Made by a program: the position numbers and the translations under genes | Notes under the pieces: generated by a model | The model's input: the letters and a program-made list of their open reading frames with translations, nothing else | What the model was told of the DNA's origin: nothing | Databases searched by the model: none | Part shown: piece after piece, positions 24,801 through 33,558 of the stretch | How the letters are laid out: each line of letters starts with the position of its first letter | Position numbering within the stretch: the first letter of the stretch is position 1 | DNA from: Helochares maculicollis | Taxonomy: Eukaryota; Arthropoda; Insecta; Coleoptera; Hydrophilidae | Assembly: GCA_033557835.1 (NCBI GenBank) | Contig: JAWQRO010000336.1 | Coordinates: forward strand, 1 to 42,565 | Reading direction: 5' to 3' | Length of the DNA stretch: 42,565 bases

Positions 24801-27800
24801 ATAAATTTATATTACAACAATTTTAACATTTGTCCATTACCGCACTAAGCTTATAATGTAATTATTTGTTGTTTCATTTACAGAAAATTATCTTTCAATT
24901 TCGGACAGCCTAATGAGTTAAATATGTTAAGAAATCCTTTGAATGCGAAGATAGTTGTAAGTGTACAAAAGTACCTAAAAGTAAAAATCAAAGACAAACT
25001 TGAGCATGTAATTACAAAAACAGTTTACTTTATTTACTTTACTTTATTTAGAAAGGCTCATTCTTTCACAAAAAGAGCTGGTTAGTTTTCTGCTTTAGAA
25101 CATAGTCTGTATAATTATTTGGTTTTATTTGGAAACCAAAACCCTTCATGTGATTTTTTTATCCAAAATAAATTTTTGTGCCCTAGTTAATGTTTCTTAT
25201 TTACTAATTTAAATGTTGATTATATAAAATAATCAAAATGTAAGTGTAGACAAAATTTACAAAATTATACTATTATTTTAAGATTTGGGAATTAAATAAA
25301 ATTCTAATTAAAAAATTAACCATTTATATTCATTATTCGTTTCCACTACTTGAACCAACAGTTAGTTTTCCCATATTAAAAAAAGTTATTGAAAATTTGG
25401 CAAATCTGTCAAAATATCGAGCTTAAATGTTTTCATTAACGCAAAACCCTTCTTATGTAATAGAACCAGAAAAATGAACCCAAACATCAAAGTCAAATTT
25501 TATTGCAGCCCAAGATGACTATATCATACATTGAAAATCTATTATATTTCTATTCCCATTTGTGTGACCGAAATTTCTCATAATAAATAGTATCTATCTT
25601 CCTCATTAAAGTTCTACAGCGATCTTTAGTACAAACCAAGGTTATAATATCCATTGGTCACGTAAAAAAGTACCATAACCAAATTCTTCCAAATGAAATA
25701 AATATCTTTTCATCTTCAAAAGGATAGCTTTGAGCACAAGATTTGTATTGATTGCCAGAATGAAAGTTTAACGAGATAAGTATCTCCATCGGATAACAAA
25801 GTTTGGGAACTTGGTAATGAAGTAGGCTGCATATTATTTTTCTGAAACATACATGAGAAATATTTTGTGACTTGTGACGAAAAGCATGAATTAATAAATT
25901 TTTAACCATTTTACTTGTGTTGCGCAAATACTTTTCTAAGTTTGTGAAGATTTATTCTTAATTATTACGATTATTATTATTAAAAAGAAAACATTTTGAA
26001 ATTAGCTAAAAGTTCGAATTAGTTTGCGAAATCTATCCAATGCGCAGGTTGGCTATTTTTAAGCAAAACGTTTTAATCTTACACAGTTACTTTATTAATA
26101 AATGATATTATATTAATTGTAGTCATAATCACTTTCCTTCATAAGCGAAAAAATTAAACTGATTTTCATTCAGGAACATCAAAAATAGCATAAATTATAT
26201 CTTTATAATACAACTCGAAAATGTAGCCTACCCTAACAAAATAGAACTAAATCAGAATTTAACGATACGACCTGCACTTTTCATTCTTTCTACCCTTATG
26301 GAGTCACAATCCTTCTCAGCTTAACTCTTTTATTATGTCATAATCCCTATTCCCTTCAAGTCCATTTGCATAGCCACGACCTCATTCATCAAAATGGCTA
26401 TAAAGATATTCGCGCGAATATTCTGACTGTTAATAACTCCTTTGCTAATTTAACAGCAATGTTGTGACATGGCTCCATAAAGTATAGTAGTACTCATTTA
26501 AAGGCAACTGCTTTATTAATGAATTAAGTTTAATCATCTTCGCATGTTGCCCGTTAATGACGAGAATATTCGTTGATATAATTAAACGATTCCGCATAAC
26601 GACGGCCTACATTTGCATCCTGGCACCCTCTGTCTTCATTCAATTAGATAATTGTTGACACTATCTTTATTGAAAGCCGCTGCGCTGGTTGCCTGCTGTA
26701 CGCCTGTATAGTTAACTTGCCAACCTAATTTGTATTAGGGAGGTGAGATAATTAATCTTCCTTTGATGTCAGCAATATTTTTCCATTAATTCAGCTTTTA
26801 CCTATTTAATGTAAAATTTTACGACCCACTATTTTCTTTGCTTTACCTATTTAAAACGATGCAAATTCACTACTTCTTACTAGGTCGATCCTCTATTTTA
26901 TTGTTTATTGCAAATCACGACTCCTATTCACTATTTTTGTACTATATTACATAGGAAATTGGAAAAAAATCTGCCTATTCAACAATTTCTTGACTGGTTG
27001 ATCATAAAAACACAATTAACTACAATTATTTAGTACAGTATTATTCCCGGAAGTACAATCGAGCTACTGCTTACAACTTTACACATAAATAATATGTTCT
27101 CGCGTGATCAACTGATTAAATGTCAAGTGTTAAAAAATTAACTTTGCTTAGAAATATAAATATTTCCGCATAGTATATCGCGTAGTGAGAGCAAAACCGG
27201 ATCTAAACATAATACTAATTACTTAGTAATAAAAAAGACTCGCATGGTCGTTCATGACATTAAACTTAAATTAATTACCTCTTGTGTGAAGGTAGTTGAG
27301 AAGTTGATATGAATGGGAACTTTTCCCTGAGGTTCAGGAACGTTGTCGTCTTCGTCCAATATTTTCACTGGAATTTTCTTATTAAATTCTCTGCGTGTGT
27401 CCGTGTTATCAGTAACTGTGCATTTTATTTCGATGTTTATGGAGTCTCCAGCGTCCATTGATTTGTTCGATGATTCTCGGGATCTGATAATGTCCCGATC
27501 TAGAGGTTTCCTCGTCCGGATGGACCATGAAAGACTTTGGTTGGTGGGAGGGAGTAGGTCAAATGAGGCTTTCCCTGTAACATGAAAATTTAATACATCA
27601 AAGTAACTGGATGTAGACGGATTCTTTCATTGCAAAATAGAAAACTATACGTATAAAATCAAATTACTGAGTTAAAGCTTTCCAAATTTCTATTCATCGA
27701 CTTCCAAAGCTACACATTTCCATGTGCTTCTACGAAAGTTTCCGCTTGAAAATTTTGGTCAAAACGCCATTTTCCCAATTCACGCTCTGTCAATCTGCAT

Positions 27801-30800
27801 GCGGAAAAATGTTCAATTTTCCAGAGCATTTACTTTATATACGTTTTCCAGCTATAAATGTTTCAATTTTATTTAATTTGGTGAAACGTTTTAATATTAA
27901 TGGCATGTTTGTGCTCATTTGTTTAACAGTTTTTAATAGGGATATAAATGAACGTAGATTCAAAGTAACCTCGGTTTACATTAGCGCTGATCTAATTTAT
28001 TAGGCTCTTCCCTTATTTTGAAAGAGTTCTAAAAATTTCATGTGTGATTTATCTCGCAGTGATATATATAAATTCATTGCGTTAAATTCGAAACCGTAAA
28101 GAGTTTTCTCTTACAGAAATGAGCTGTTCCAACTTTGAAGAAGTTGCACGTTAACTTTTAGTTGCAGCCACGCTCTTGAACAACAGGAAACAACTTAGTT
28201 GGTAAGCTTTGCGTCTGCTTTTACTGTAATTATTTGCTTAGGTAATATAACTGTCCAGCAGAACTACATTTGCAACTGCATGAGCGAAAAGAGTTATATA
28301 AGAGATCAACAAGGCCTTTGTTTGTTGTTCAAAAGCAATTATTACGTTTCACAGATGCTACTTGTTTCATCCGTGCTTGTTTGTGGAACATGTTCTCGCT
28401 GTGGATATTATAAAATTTTTGTTCAAGGCTCTGCAATTTCCAGATAGCATCAGTGTCATATTTGAAATGGAACATTGCTCGCTTAGGCAACGATAAAATG
28501 ATTCCACTTACTGAATGTAGCTGTCGCCAGTGTTTATTAACTTCAATATAAGATCAATAGTGAACGCAAGGATATAATTTGAAGGTTTTCAGAACTAACA
28601 GTACAAAAAATATATCAAATATGATCTTGCAGCAGATTTTCTATAGCAAAATACTGGAAAGCAGCTTTAATCTAACTATTATTGCAATTCTATACATCAA
28701 TAATGAAAAACTTTACATTTGGTGCAAAACTAATGACTTAGAATTTTAGAATATTGCTATTGAAAATTGGAAATTTTTTATGGAATATTTGAAATAAAAG
28801 AAGTACGTTTATCTTAGTCGCTATTAATTGACTATAAATACGTTAATATTAAGTTTCACTTAACTAACGGAGATTTAACCTATCCTGATCAGAAAAAAAC
28901 CACAACCTTAGTCTTTTTTTATTGGACAACAAATTATATTTTCGGCAATTCATGTTCTTGAAACATACTTTCATTTCATTGCAATCTATTGTAATTATTG
29001 CTCTGCAATTTCTGATCAATAAAATTGCTTAATATTATAATTCAATAGATTTTACACTAATGATCCTCCGAACAAAACTGCTTACCTACAAATTAACAAA
29101 TTTCAATTGATTCAAATGTTGATTTCTGCAAAATAGTAACATTGTCGACTGTCTTTTTGATTTGTTAAATATCCAAATGTTAATTATTTAAACTGTTGAC
29201 TCTTCTAGAATGAAAGGTACAATATCGATCTTCTTATTCCAAAATACTAAAACCACGATTTGCGAAAATGCCGTTTTCTATTTTGAATATTATCTTCTAT
29301 AAAAATTAAAGGTAAATTTTTATGAGAAAAAATAAATAAATACAATTTATAATCCAATATATTTACAGCTGAGAAACGAAGCAGACAGCAAAGTGTCAGG
29401 TAAACTTATTACATGAGGCTTAAGTGTTTATCGCCCTGTTCTTAGAATTTAGGAAACGGTTTTGGGGTTTCTCGAGTTCCTGCTTTTCCATACGATCGAT
29501 ATGCCTCGACAAGTTGTACTTTTACGATCTATTGATCTCCGAATTAGGCATATATTAATGCATTAATAATTTTCGAACTCACTTTACTGTAAACACATTT
29601 TCTGCGCTGTCAGCAATAGAGAGTTTAGTGAAATTATAAAGTTATCCTTTACAAGCAAATAGTTCTGAGTAAAACAAATAAAATAATTATCTAATAATGC
29701 ATTCTAGTGAAATCATTGAAGTTCCAGTAAACATATCAAGAATATATAAATATGTACATGAACTTTTCCATGCATATGTAGCATAAGACTTGTACACAAC
29801 GTGTTAGTGTACACAAACATTACAGTAAGTTTGTTAATAATTACTCAAAACTGTACATTCAATCTACTTTTGAATCTCATTATAATGCTAATCGAATCGA
29901 AAATAGAAATAGTTCATTTCTATTACTTTTATACAAATGTAGACAAATCTATGTGCGTCATTTTTAGCAACAATAGAACATTTTTATATAAATTCAACTA
30001 AATCACTTCAATGTAATTGAAATTAATACTAACCTTCTATAAGATCATATTCAACCTTAAACTCCTTGCACATTTCAATTAAATATGGCGAAGTCAAAGA
30101 CCCGATTGTAGCAGGATCCCTGTTCTCAAATATTCGATATGTTGCAGTTTTCCAAAAGCATAGGTCCTGGATGATAAAATCGCAGTTCATGTTATCAGTG
30201 GGGCTGATATTAACTTGAAACATTGTGTAGTTTTTTCTGCCAAACCTGTCCTCTACAGACGTCCGCACTTTGATACTCGTTGTTTCTAAAAATAAACAAC
30301 TTATCAGTATCGTCTCATCAAATCAAATCAACGCTATTTTCACAAAATAATACGACTATAGTGGCAATCTGTCCAGAATCTATCAGCAAATTGAAGCGGA
30401 AGCAAAATGAACGGAACCCTTGAACAGATAAGTGAATTGTATTTAATTGAAAGCATTTTCGTAGTATTTCATTGGAAAAATTATGATTGATTGACTTCGC
30501 TTAGTCGGAATAGCAAAATAATTACAGCTTGCCTTTGAGTTTGAAACGAATTTACAATGCTGCTATTTGAAATCACGTTGATTTTACGTAATTTGGAGAC
30601 AAATGCTCTAGAAATAAAGCAGTAATAAATTAAAGACATCCGCTCACTTCCCTTATTGAAGTTGATAATATTTCCCGGAGAGAATCAAGCCAGCAATAAA
30701 TCTGTCTTGGATCTGCCAGCGAAATAACGCTTAATCCAAAGGGTAAAATGAATACAAAAAATACTTACTTTCCTCGTTCTCGAGGAACGCTTTCTTGAAC

Positions 30801-30999
30801 ATGATATCACCTGAAGTAGAGAATATTGAAAGGTATTTTTGAGTGTTGTTTTCTATTTTGTAGCTCAGGAAACTTGAGGCGCCTCGTTCCTCTTCTAGGG
30901 CGTACAAGGTGACTAGAGGATGATTATCCGGTAAAAAATGTTTTTTGTTTCCACGCAATTCCATTTCGACACCAGTCATCGAAAAGTAAACTCCAGCAA
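6598..30999 (-). CDS. Ret: Ret receptor tyrosine kinase, extracellular half (ten joined exons; 3' part outside window)
   Basis: This is the span of ten exons read on the minus strand: 30999-30769, 30285-30034, 27574-27279, 15890-15725, 10841-10741, 9994-9882, 9824-9651, 9021-8833, 7078-6906 and 6840-6598. Every junction has GT/AG borders, and the reading phase is kept across all nine introns. The joined protein follows vertebrate RET in order: mature N-terminus VYFS, CLD1, CLD2 ending at a DEDD-x-x-P calcium-site motif, CLD3, CLD4, then the Cys-rich domain with TCPDG-IC and ICPQDC. RET family proteins are single-pass plasma-membrane receptor kinases that bind GDNF-type ligands through co-receptors in vertebrates; insect Ret is an orthologue with less settled ligands. 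The coding length here (1938 nt, plus a probable 76-nt signal exon) matches the RET ectodomain of about 635 residues. The transmembrane and kinase exons were not found and should lie further left. Identification is by recognised family motifs, not by a search. Confidence 0.95.
6841..6905 (-). other. Ret intron 10 (65 bp)
   Basis: It starts GTAAGG and ends CTCTATTACAG on the minus strand. The small size is typical of insect minimal introns and contrasts with the multi-kilobase introns elsewhere in this gene. Confidence 0.9.
6906..7078 (-). CDS. Ret: Ret exon 10: core of the cysteine-rich domain
   Basis: The acceptor is CTATTTTTGCAG at 7079 and the donor is ACTG|GTAAGG at 6906/6905. Phase is 1 base in and 1 base out. 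This is the diagnostic exon. It reads DRCMWNGPIKG, then YSTCTPDRHTCPDGICDSLE, then HHRICPQDCVTG. Human RET has [36 protein letters not shown] and NICPQDCLRG. Six cysteines are in the same positions. In vertebrates this domain contacts ligand and co-receptor and carries the cysteines altered in dominant RET disease alleles. NVT is a possible N-glycosylation site. The intron to exon 11 is 65 bp. Confidence 0.97.
7079..8832 (-). other. Ret intron 9
   Basis: A 1.75-kb A+T-rich intron with GTGAGT donor and TTTTTGCAG acceptor on the minus strand. Several short open frames occur on both strands, but all look like chance. I see no repeat or other element in it. Confidence 0.85.
8833..9021 (-). CDS. 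Ret: Ret exon 9: end of CLD4 and start of the Cys-rich domain
   Basis: The acceptor is TTATTTTAG at 9022 and the donor is GAAGG|GTGAGT at 8833/8832. Phase is 1 base in and 2 bases out. The translation begins QLHIQWQRNKLEEFDEIEII, matching human [25 protein letters not shown] at the last CLD4 strand. Then come four cysteines (TC, GC, DC, IC) in the pattern CSDSSFSEGC...YDCVRICGFG. Human RET has [23 protein letters not shown] here, so the Cys count and the closing C-G-x-G are kept. The end GGAATVKEG leads straight into exon 10. Confidence 0.92.
9022..9650 (-). other. Ret intron 8
   Basis: A 629-bp intron with GTGAGT donor and TATTTTAG acceptor on the minus strand. The open frame at 9108-9416 lies wholly inside it and shows no recognisable protein. 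Nothing else stands out. Confidence 0.85.
9651..9824 (-). CDS. Ret: Ret exon 8: cadherin-like domain 4
   Basis: The acceptor is TTATTCTTACAG at 9825 and the donor is CTTCA|GTGAGT at 9651/9650. Phase is 1 base in and 2 bases out. The translation reads TISVLARVIQPD, then DFRIRPSSQFSNAFSITSTE, then GIVFVDNATLIKNGRLQ. Human RET has RRARRFAQIGKVCVENC, YKLHSSG and [20 protein letters not shown] here; the G-I-x-F-V-x-(N/D) block is the clearest shared motif. Unlike vertebrate RET, this exon has no cysteine at all, so the CLD4 disulfides appear to be missing. NVS and NAT are possible N-glycosylation sites. Confidence 0.92.
9825..9881 (-). other. Ret intron 7 (57 bp)
   Basis: It starts GTAATG and ends TTATTCTTACAG on the minus strand, close to the minimum size for insect introns. 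Confidence 0.9.
9882..9994 (-). CDS. Ret: Ret exon 7: CLD3 end and start of CLD4
   Basis: The acceptor is TTGTTAAAG at 9995 and the donor is ACAA|GTAATG at 9882/9881. It is 113 nt long, phase 0 in and phase 2 out. The translation begins VNIPIYLHFNAFMEHP and ends RQVTIY. Human RET has [21 protein letters not shown] here, so the LHFN strand closing CLD3 is conserved, while the following loop (KAQATHHRPLLL) is specific to this protein. The next intron is only 57 bp, so exons 7 and 8 lie almost side by side. Confidence 0.88.
9995..10740 (-). other. Ret intron 6
   Basis: A 746-bp intron with a consensus GTAAGT donor and a TTGTTAAAG acceptor on the minus strand. I see nothing else in it. Confidence 0.85.
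10741..10841 (-). CDS. Ret: Ret exon 6: second half of CLD3
   Basis: The acceptor is CTGTTTTTACAG at 10842 and the donor is GTG|GTAAGT at 10741/10740. It is 101 nt long: two bases to finish a Lys codon, then 33 codons ending in phase 0. The translation is KLIFTRSMQIENSPY followed by IVILQINDTTLLPEYGSGV. Human RET has [34 protein letters not shown] at this place, with the same spacing of the R-S/R-N turn, the V/I-N-D motif and the final G-x-G-V. The IND motif corresponds to the VNDSD calcium-type motif of CLD3. A plus-strand open frame overlaps it but is a shadow. Confidence 0.92.
10842..15724 (-). other. Ret intron 5
   Basis: A 4.9-kb, very A+T-rich intron. The one stretch that looks as if it may once have coded for protein is at about 14310-14640 on the plus strand, where short peptides such as EALKSVQTAIKEQNKKTLK and QEELKIDVDVSIKMSDS appear in shifting frames. 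I cannot place them in a family. No complete element or gene is visible. Confidence 0.7.
15725..15890 (-). CDS. Ret: Ret exon 5: first half of CLD3
   Basis: The acceptor is TTGTTTGCAG at 15891 and the donor is TTGCA|GTAAGT at 15725/15724, both close to consensus. The exon has 55 codons plus one base and was too short to stand out as an open frame. It begins GQLIHHDDFLFIDRDSLPVN and ends NQTIIHC. Joined to exon 4 it gives FTQE-GQLIHHDDFLFIDRDSLP, which is collinear without gaps with human [21 protein letters not shown] at the start of CLD3. NDT, NWT and NQT are three possible N-glycosylation sites. A 11.4-kb intron precedes it and a 4.9-kb intron follows. The lone Cys near the end has no obvious human partner. 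Confidence 0.9.
18570..21735 (+). mobile_element. Decayed Jockey-type non-LTR retrotransposon, interrupted by a mariner
   Basis: Fragments of ORF2 are readable on the plus strand in order, with many stops and frame changes. The endonuclease start is ISLWSVNSIT (about 18587-18616), then TSKRNFFSTSKYTT just before 18677. After the mariner the frame resumes with YNTTHPGGNAPGRMVIIVQI (about 19665-19725) and later LGNGFLAAGDYIANKSQ (about 19856-19905). Linker and reverse transcriptase follow: LTPTEATDYS (about 20405), VHPIISKLFEK (about 20740), VTYADTTIILVPH (about 21080-21117), ANETKSVQVTFTKK (about 21200), LDRRLT (about 21320), then TSNIKIRERFQ-like and SHPNGLARD remnants (to about 21660). The catalytic [YF]ADD box reads YADT at 21085, so one Asp is lost. 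It is dead. No ORF1 or poly(A) tail is clear, and the 3' limit is approximate. Confidence 0.85.
18679..19667 (+). mobile_element. Decayed mariner element nested in the Jockey endonuclease
   Basis: A left end AAGGTGGTCCCAGAAGTACT follows TA at 18677-18678, and the body shows mariner transposase pieces in order on the plus strand: NEIKDELHSTLGG (about 18899-18940), LKRDRSSCDDEHPSSRLNEA and NTPEIVKEI (about 18984-19070), IEQSK, DARGILFIVYLQKGK (about 19187-19232), KKILFHQQSARIK (about 19289-19330), FLFPNLKK (about 19417), and IELKEEYIEN (about 19568-19598). The residues that would cover the middle (the WVP region) are missing, so there is an internal deletion. The conserved HQDNA motif reads HQQSA, so a catalytic Asp is lost. 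The right end is worn (only a CACCTTT remnant at about 19646) and the exact last base is inferred from the resumed Jockey frame. It resembles the mariner group with a WDARG-F-DYL motif; the subfamily is uncertain. Confidence 0.85.
25410..25560 (+). repeat. Diverged single copy of the 265-bp tandem-repeat unit
   Basis: TTTTCATTAACGCAAAACCC, then AACATCAAAGTCAAATTTTA, then ATGACTATATCATACATTG follow the order of the repeat unit at 1361-1885. About 70 bases of the unit are missing between ATTGCAG and CCCAAGATGAC. It shows that the repeat is dispersed, not confined to one array. Its orientation is the same as at 1361-1885. Confidence 0.65.
26406..26421. repeat. Perfect 16-bp palindrome with CpG core
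   Basis: ATATTCGCGCGAATAT is its own reverse complement. It lies in a G+C-richer block of intron 4 and has three CpG steps in otherwise A+T-rich DNA. Confidence 0.85.
27279..27574 (-). CDS. Ret: Ret exon 4: CLD2 and the CLD2/CLD3 calcium-site linker
   Basis: The acceptor is ATGTTACAG at 27575 and the donor is CAAGAG|GTAATT at 27279/27278. The exon starts with two bases of a split Gly codon and ends in phase 0. The translation runs KASFDLLPPTNQSLSWSIRT, then RKPLDRDI, IEIKCTVTDN and PVKILDEDDNVPEP, ending FTQE. Human RET has [20 protein letters not shown] and then VTVYDEDDSAPTF in the same order. The DEDD motif followed by Pro is the calcium-binding linker that stiffens the CLD2-CLD3 junction in RET, so calcium dependence is probably kept (inference). 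NQS is a possible N-glycosylation site; NKS also occurs. Confidence 0.95.
27575..30033 (-). other. Ret intron 3
   Basis: A 2.5-kb intron with GTTAGT donor and ATGTTACAG acceptor on the minus strand. It holds several short open frames on the plus strand (27722-28003, 28199-28447, 29801-30001) with no recognisable protein. I see no repeat or element. Confidence 0.85.
30034..30285 (-). CDS. Ret: Ret exon 3: end of CLD1 and start of CLD2
   Basis: The acceptor is TTATTTTTAG at 30286 and the donor is GAAG|GTTAGT at 30034/30033. Phase is 2 bases in and 1 base out, matching both neighbours. The translation includes TMFQVNISPTDN, then the stretch DLCFWKTATYRIFENRDPAT and ends VEYDLIEG. Human RET has [21 protein letters not shown] and AYRLLEGEG at the same place, which is the strongest single match in CLD1/CLD2. 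Two cysteines (in MNC and LCF) correspond to the human CLD1-CLD2 cysteines. NYT and NIS are possible glycosylation sites. The full coding exon begins at 30285, upstream of any internal start codon. Confidence 0.95.
30286..30768 (-). other. Ret intron 2
   Basis: A 483-bp intron with consensus GTAAGT donor and TTATTTTTAG acceptor on the minus strand. I see nothing else in it. Confidence 0.88.
30769..30999 (-). CDS. Ret: Ret exon 2: mature N-terminus and first part of cadherin-like domain 1
   Basis: The acceptor is a long T-rich tract ending TTTAAG at 31000; the donor is AAA|GTAAGT at 30769/30768. Two leading bases complete a codon from exon 1, and one base is left at the end. The translation begins AGVYFSMTG and continues through LVTLYALEEERG and IFSTSGDIMFKKAF. 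Human RET starts LYFSRDAYWEKLYV and later has a matching region around an ICIQEDTGLLYLNRSL block, so this is the start of CLD1. NNT is a possible N-glycosylation site. No cysteine is present, although human CLD1 has one near this place. The conserved Y-F at the start and the fit with exon 3 make the call secure. Confidence 0.88.
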
Positions 31000-33558
31000 C
31001 TTAAACAAAAAAAAAAACTTTAAAACATGACAATTCAAGGCGATATTTAAATAATCAAAAACATGTTAACAAAACTACTACACCTGTAAAGTTGCAACAT
31101 TAAACATACTAAAGTTTCCGATAGAATAAAAATTCTTAATGGGCAGGAGTATCTATTGTTCGAAAGAGCTGACGCAAATTTTTAATTTTCTTGTATTGTA
31201 TAGAGAAATTGAATATCTCTTTGTTGAGGATGTCAGATTACTTAACTTCGTTAATGTATTTTGAATATGAACTGATAAAAGCACAAATTATTCTAGAAAT
31301 AATTCCCTGGCTACTCGCAACATAAATTATAAGTAGCAGAAATAGTAAAGGGATTCAAATTAAGCGAGATTTCCCCCCATAATAGGCAGGATTTCCATTC
31401 AGCCAATTCCAATTAATTAAACCGGATGTGACCTATGAATGCCAATTTGCATAATTTAACCCTTTAAAAGTGGCCTATTCACTTTTTGGAATTTTAAGCA
31501 CACCAAAATTTCAGCTTTTCAGTATACAGATCGAATCTCATATTTTTTGCCATATCAATCATTAAATTGATAGATAAATGTTTCTACTCTACGAATTTTA
31601 TCATAGAAGAGCTGCGCAAATATAAACACACAATCGTTTTTATCTGTTCGTTTCCCCATGGCCGCTTCCACGTACGATGATAGCAAAGAGTTGTTATTGA
31701 GTACAATGTGTTAGCTCTCGATTTTACAGTTATATTTAACGTATATTTAACTACTTTTATTATCGTTTTAATGGCCTTTTGGGAGTCTTATAGATTTAGC
31801 GACTCTAAAGCAGAATATTTTAGTTTATAATTGACTGTATGAATAGCAAGAGCAAAAAATTTATCAATAGAGTTGACGAGGATAAAACTGGAAAATTTAC
31901 GAGATTTTCTGCAATCTCATTATAGGCTTCCCTTGCTAAGTTGATGCGGAAATGAAAATGATTATTAACAAAGGACTTCAATATAATTACTATTTAATCA
32001 AGACTAATCTCCATTAATTCCCTGCTCTCAATATTAATTACAGCGTGTAAATACCAATGGAAAAATAAAAGGAAAGCTTTATCCACCGGCTTTTGGTGCA
32101 TTAAGCTAAATGGACTGTCAACAAAATTATTTCCGTTCGTCGAATATTTGTCTTAAAAAGGATCCGTTCTAATTCAATTTAGAGAAAGAAACGCTTAGGA
32201 GCAATAACAGCGGAGCGTTTTCTTAAATTTAAAACTATAAAATATTGATTCCACCTAGAGATAGCTTGTCTGAGAAAAATCGAAAAATGTAAACGACTAG
32301 GAGGCACGAAATTACCACATTTATTTTTAGAAATAGCTGCTAAATTTAATTCCTGATAAGAATTACTGTGGCATTGATGTTGATTCGCAATTGCTTTGTT
32401 AGTTTTTATGCAAAATCGGTTTTGTATATGTATGGGTTTAGATATAAAGATAAAAATAGTTTGCCTATATTTGCTATATTAAATCGATAGAATATCGCTG
32501 TAGTATACATTAAATTTATTTAGGCATATTGAGGGATTAATTGGCAAAATATATCCTATCATTTAACAAATAACGGACATTGGAAAATAAAGTAATTATG
32601 CACATTGACATAGTGTCGAAATGCAGAATAGAGAATGAGTTTTGTTCTACCTATTTATTACTGCAGTACACAGAGTACAAGAGGTTAACAAGAATTTTAG
32701 ATTGATGAGTGACAGTCACCGTAACGCACTTTTGCTGAAAGAGCATATCAAAAGCGTCTGTCATATATCGCTGTATATTTTACACATTGAAAGAAATATG
32801 CTCCGTGCTGGAGACGTGCTTTTAAAGTTATGGTTGTACGGATATGAAAAATGCTTGACGTAAGCCATATTTTCCAGAATACTGTTGAAAATTGTGTTGG
32901 AAGTTTTATCTGTATTATCACAGTGTGAAATATATAAATACATTTGATCTGTAGATGCATTATTGGTGGCTGATTCGTTTTTAATTTAATGGCGCTGCTC
33001 AAAAAGTAAATTATATAGTTCTTAAAATGACCTGTTAACATACAAAATTTAGTATTAGAACACATTTGATGTTAAATTGCAGTGAACAGTTCCGAACCGC
33101 GTAACTACAACCGTGCCTTATAAATAAATTTGAGTCACCTGTATGTCACCATCTGCATTATCTCATTTATTCCACGTAATTTACGTATCTTATTGCGTCT
33201 GCCACATACTTAAATTGGCCGGCTTGATAATAAAATACGAAAACCAAAAACATGCAATACAAATTTTAAATGCGTAAGCTATAATTCAAGCACTACGGTG
33301 AGTTTATTTTTTGTCCTGATTTTTTGCCTACGGCAAAATAAACTTAAGAAGCCGTTGTAAAGAAACTAGTATGACTAAAACCATATTACCAATTGAAAAG
33401 TTGCTTAATGATTTTCTGATTAAATGGAATGGAATGTGCAGATTCGTTTCGCTGTGAATTATGGAAATTTAAAAAGAATAAGCAATCCTACTTATGATTC
33501 TATGAGAACAGAGATTTTATCCTTTCCAACAGCTGCTGCTTTCCATTTAGCAGATATA

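Larger units (their letters stand above)
15891..27278 (-). other. Ret intron 4 (11.4 kb)
   Basis: The largest intron in the window. It holds the Jockey element with its nested mariner (about 18570-21735), a diverged copy of the 265-bp repeat (about 25410-25560), a 16-bp palindrome at 26406-26421, and two blocks with more G+C than their surroundings (about 17500-18160 and 26300-26740) that could be regulatory. The rest (15891-17500, 21735-25410, 25560-26300, 26740-27278) is A+T-rich and shows me nothing. Confidence 0.75.
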
